14,073 nt of DNA from positions 1 through 14,073 of the forward strand of contig CAMZEQ010000006.1 in the NCBI GenBank assembly GCA_947305835.1, read 5' to 3'. Positions 13,508-14,073 of this stretch are shown here, piece after piece. Each line of letters opens with the position of its first letter. The stretch's first letter is position 1. The notes under the pieces are model-generated. The model was not told the DNA's origin and did not search any database. It saw only the letters and a program-made list of their open reading frames with translations. This DNA is from an uncultured Alphaproteobacteria bacterium. Its GTDB lineage: Bacteria > Pseudomonadota > Alphaproteobacteria > CAAHEQ01 > UBA3637. The position numbers and the translations under genes are program-made.

Positions 13508-14073
13508 TGTTTTCTTCATTTTTCATCAAGCGTCCTCGTTTTGCCGCCGTTTTAGCAATTATTCTGTCTTTGGCCGGATTTATTTGTTTGTTTAATTTGC
13601 CGGTCGATTTATACCCCGATGTCACGCCGCCGGAAGTTCGCGTGCGCGCGACCTATCCCGGCGCCAGTGCCGATACCATAGCCAAAACCGTCGGGATTCC
13701 CCTGGAAGACGGTATCAACGGTGTGGATGATATGATTTATATGTCATCCAACAGTATGGACGGATCTTATATGCTGACCATTACGTTCCGGGCCGGTACG
13801 GATCCGGACATGGCAACCGTTAAAGTTCAAAACAGAATCCAACAGGTACAATCTTTGTTACCCGCAGAAGTTCAACGCTATGGTTTGCGTGTTGTAAAAG
13901 CATCCAGCAGTATTTTGGCATTTGTCAGTTTTTATTCTCCTGATTCATCCGTCAATACCCGAGACATCAATGATTATTTACAAAATAATGTGGTCAAGCC
14001 CTTATCTAAATTAGACGGAACAGGAGAAGTGACCGTTTACGGGGCCAAAAAAAGTATGCGTATTTGGCTGGAT
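13507..14073 (+). CDS. RND efflux pump permease, AcrB/HAE-1 type, N-terminal part (cut by window edge)
   Basis: These are the first 189 residues of an inner-membrane RND transporter, open at the right edge; full-length members have about 1,030-1,050 residues. It opens FFIKRPRFAAVLAIILSLAG with the first membrane helix at about 10-30. The porter-domain signature follows: LPVDLYPDVTPPEVRV, YPGASADTIAKTV, DGINGVDDMIYMSSNSMDGS, TFRAGTDPDMATVKVQNRIQ and LLPAEVQRYGL. It continues to GEVTVYGAKKSMRIWLD, the AcrB-like region before the central helices. These match hydrophobe/amphiphile exporters rather than heavy-metal (CzcA) types. The ATG overlaps the adaptor stop by one base (TAATG), and GAGG lies 8 bases upstream, so the two proteins are made together. 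An outer-membrane partner (TolC/OprM type) may follow beyond the window. Confidence 0.95.
   Translation, partial: MFSSFFIKRPRFAAVLAIILSLAGFICLFNLPVDLYPDVTPPEVRVRATYPGASADTIAKTVGIPLEDGINGVDDMIYMSSNSMDGSYMLTITFRAGTDPDMATVKVQNRIQQVQSLLPAEVQRYGLRVVKASSSILAFVSFYSPDSSVNTRDINDYLQNNVVKPLSKLDGTGEVTVYGAKKSMRIWLD

Overview
The window looks like chromosomal DNA of a low-GC Gram-negative bacterium, most likely an alphaproteobacterium. Lipoprotein export (lolC, lolD), lipid A synthesis (lpxC), a murein endopeptidase and an RND efflux pump imply an outer membrane. The order lolC-lolD-dnaE is typical of Alphaproteobacteria, and frequent leaderless starts fit what is known from Caulobacter. GC content was judged by eye (around 40%), not computed.

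Layout. 1-2480 (minus): the start of dnaE, then lolD and lolC, which overlap by 8 bp. 2523-3779 (plus): a perfect-consensus promoter followed by five tightly packed genes for small proteins (69-88 aa), each with two predicted membrane segments; at least two are clear paralogues. I recognise no described family, and this is the best candidate for an undescribed system. 3776-5905 (minus): a UvrD/PcrA helicase whose stop codon interlocks with that of the fifth small gene. 5963-7381 (plus): tatD-tcdA. 7345-8291 (minus): lpxC, overlapping tcdA tail to tail by 37 bp. 8380-9825 (plus): an unrecognised 481-aa protein, followed by a long hairpin. 9899-10852 (plus): a protein related to aspartate-semialdehyde dehydrogenase that lacks the catalytic Cys and His. 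10849-12320 (plus): a MepM-like M23 endopeptidase with intact zinc ligands. 12330-14073 (plus): an AcrA-type membrane fusion protein and the start of an AcrB-type pump, behind a promoter overlapped by a 9-8-9 inverted repeat.

The most striking feature across the window is promoter architecture. Six transcription units (dnaE, lolC, small gene 1, uvrD, tatD, mepM) have a -35 box, exactly 17 bp, a -10 box, then only 6-7 bp before the ATG. Transcription would therefore begin at or within a base or two of the start codon, giving leaderless mRNAs. lpxC, the 481-aa gene, the efflux genes and the internal operon genes instead mostly have a Shine-Dalgarno sequence. This rule also corrects the starts of lolC, tatD and small gene 1, where longer reading frames run back through the promoters.

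Many genes serve the envelope: lipoprotein release, lipid A synthesis, murein cleavage, efflux, and probably the small membrane proteins. There are no rRNA or tRNA genes, insertion sequences or CRISPR arrays, and no gene-free stretch longer than 300 bases.
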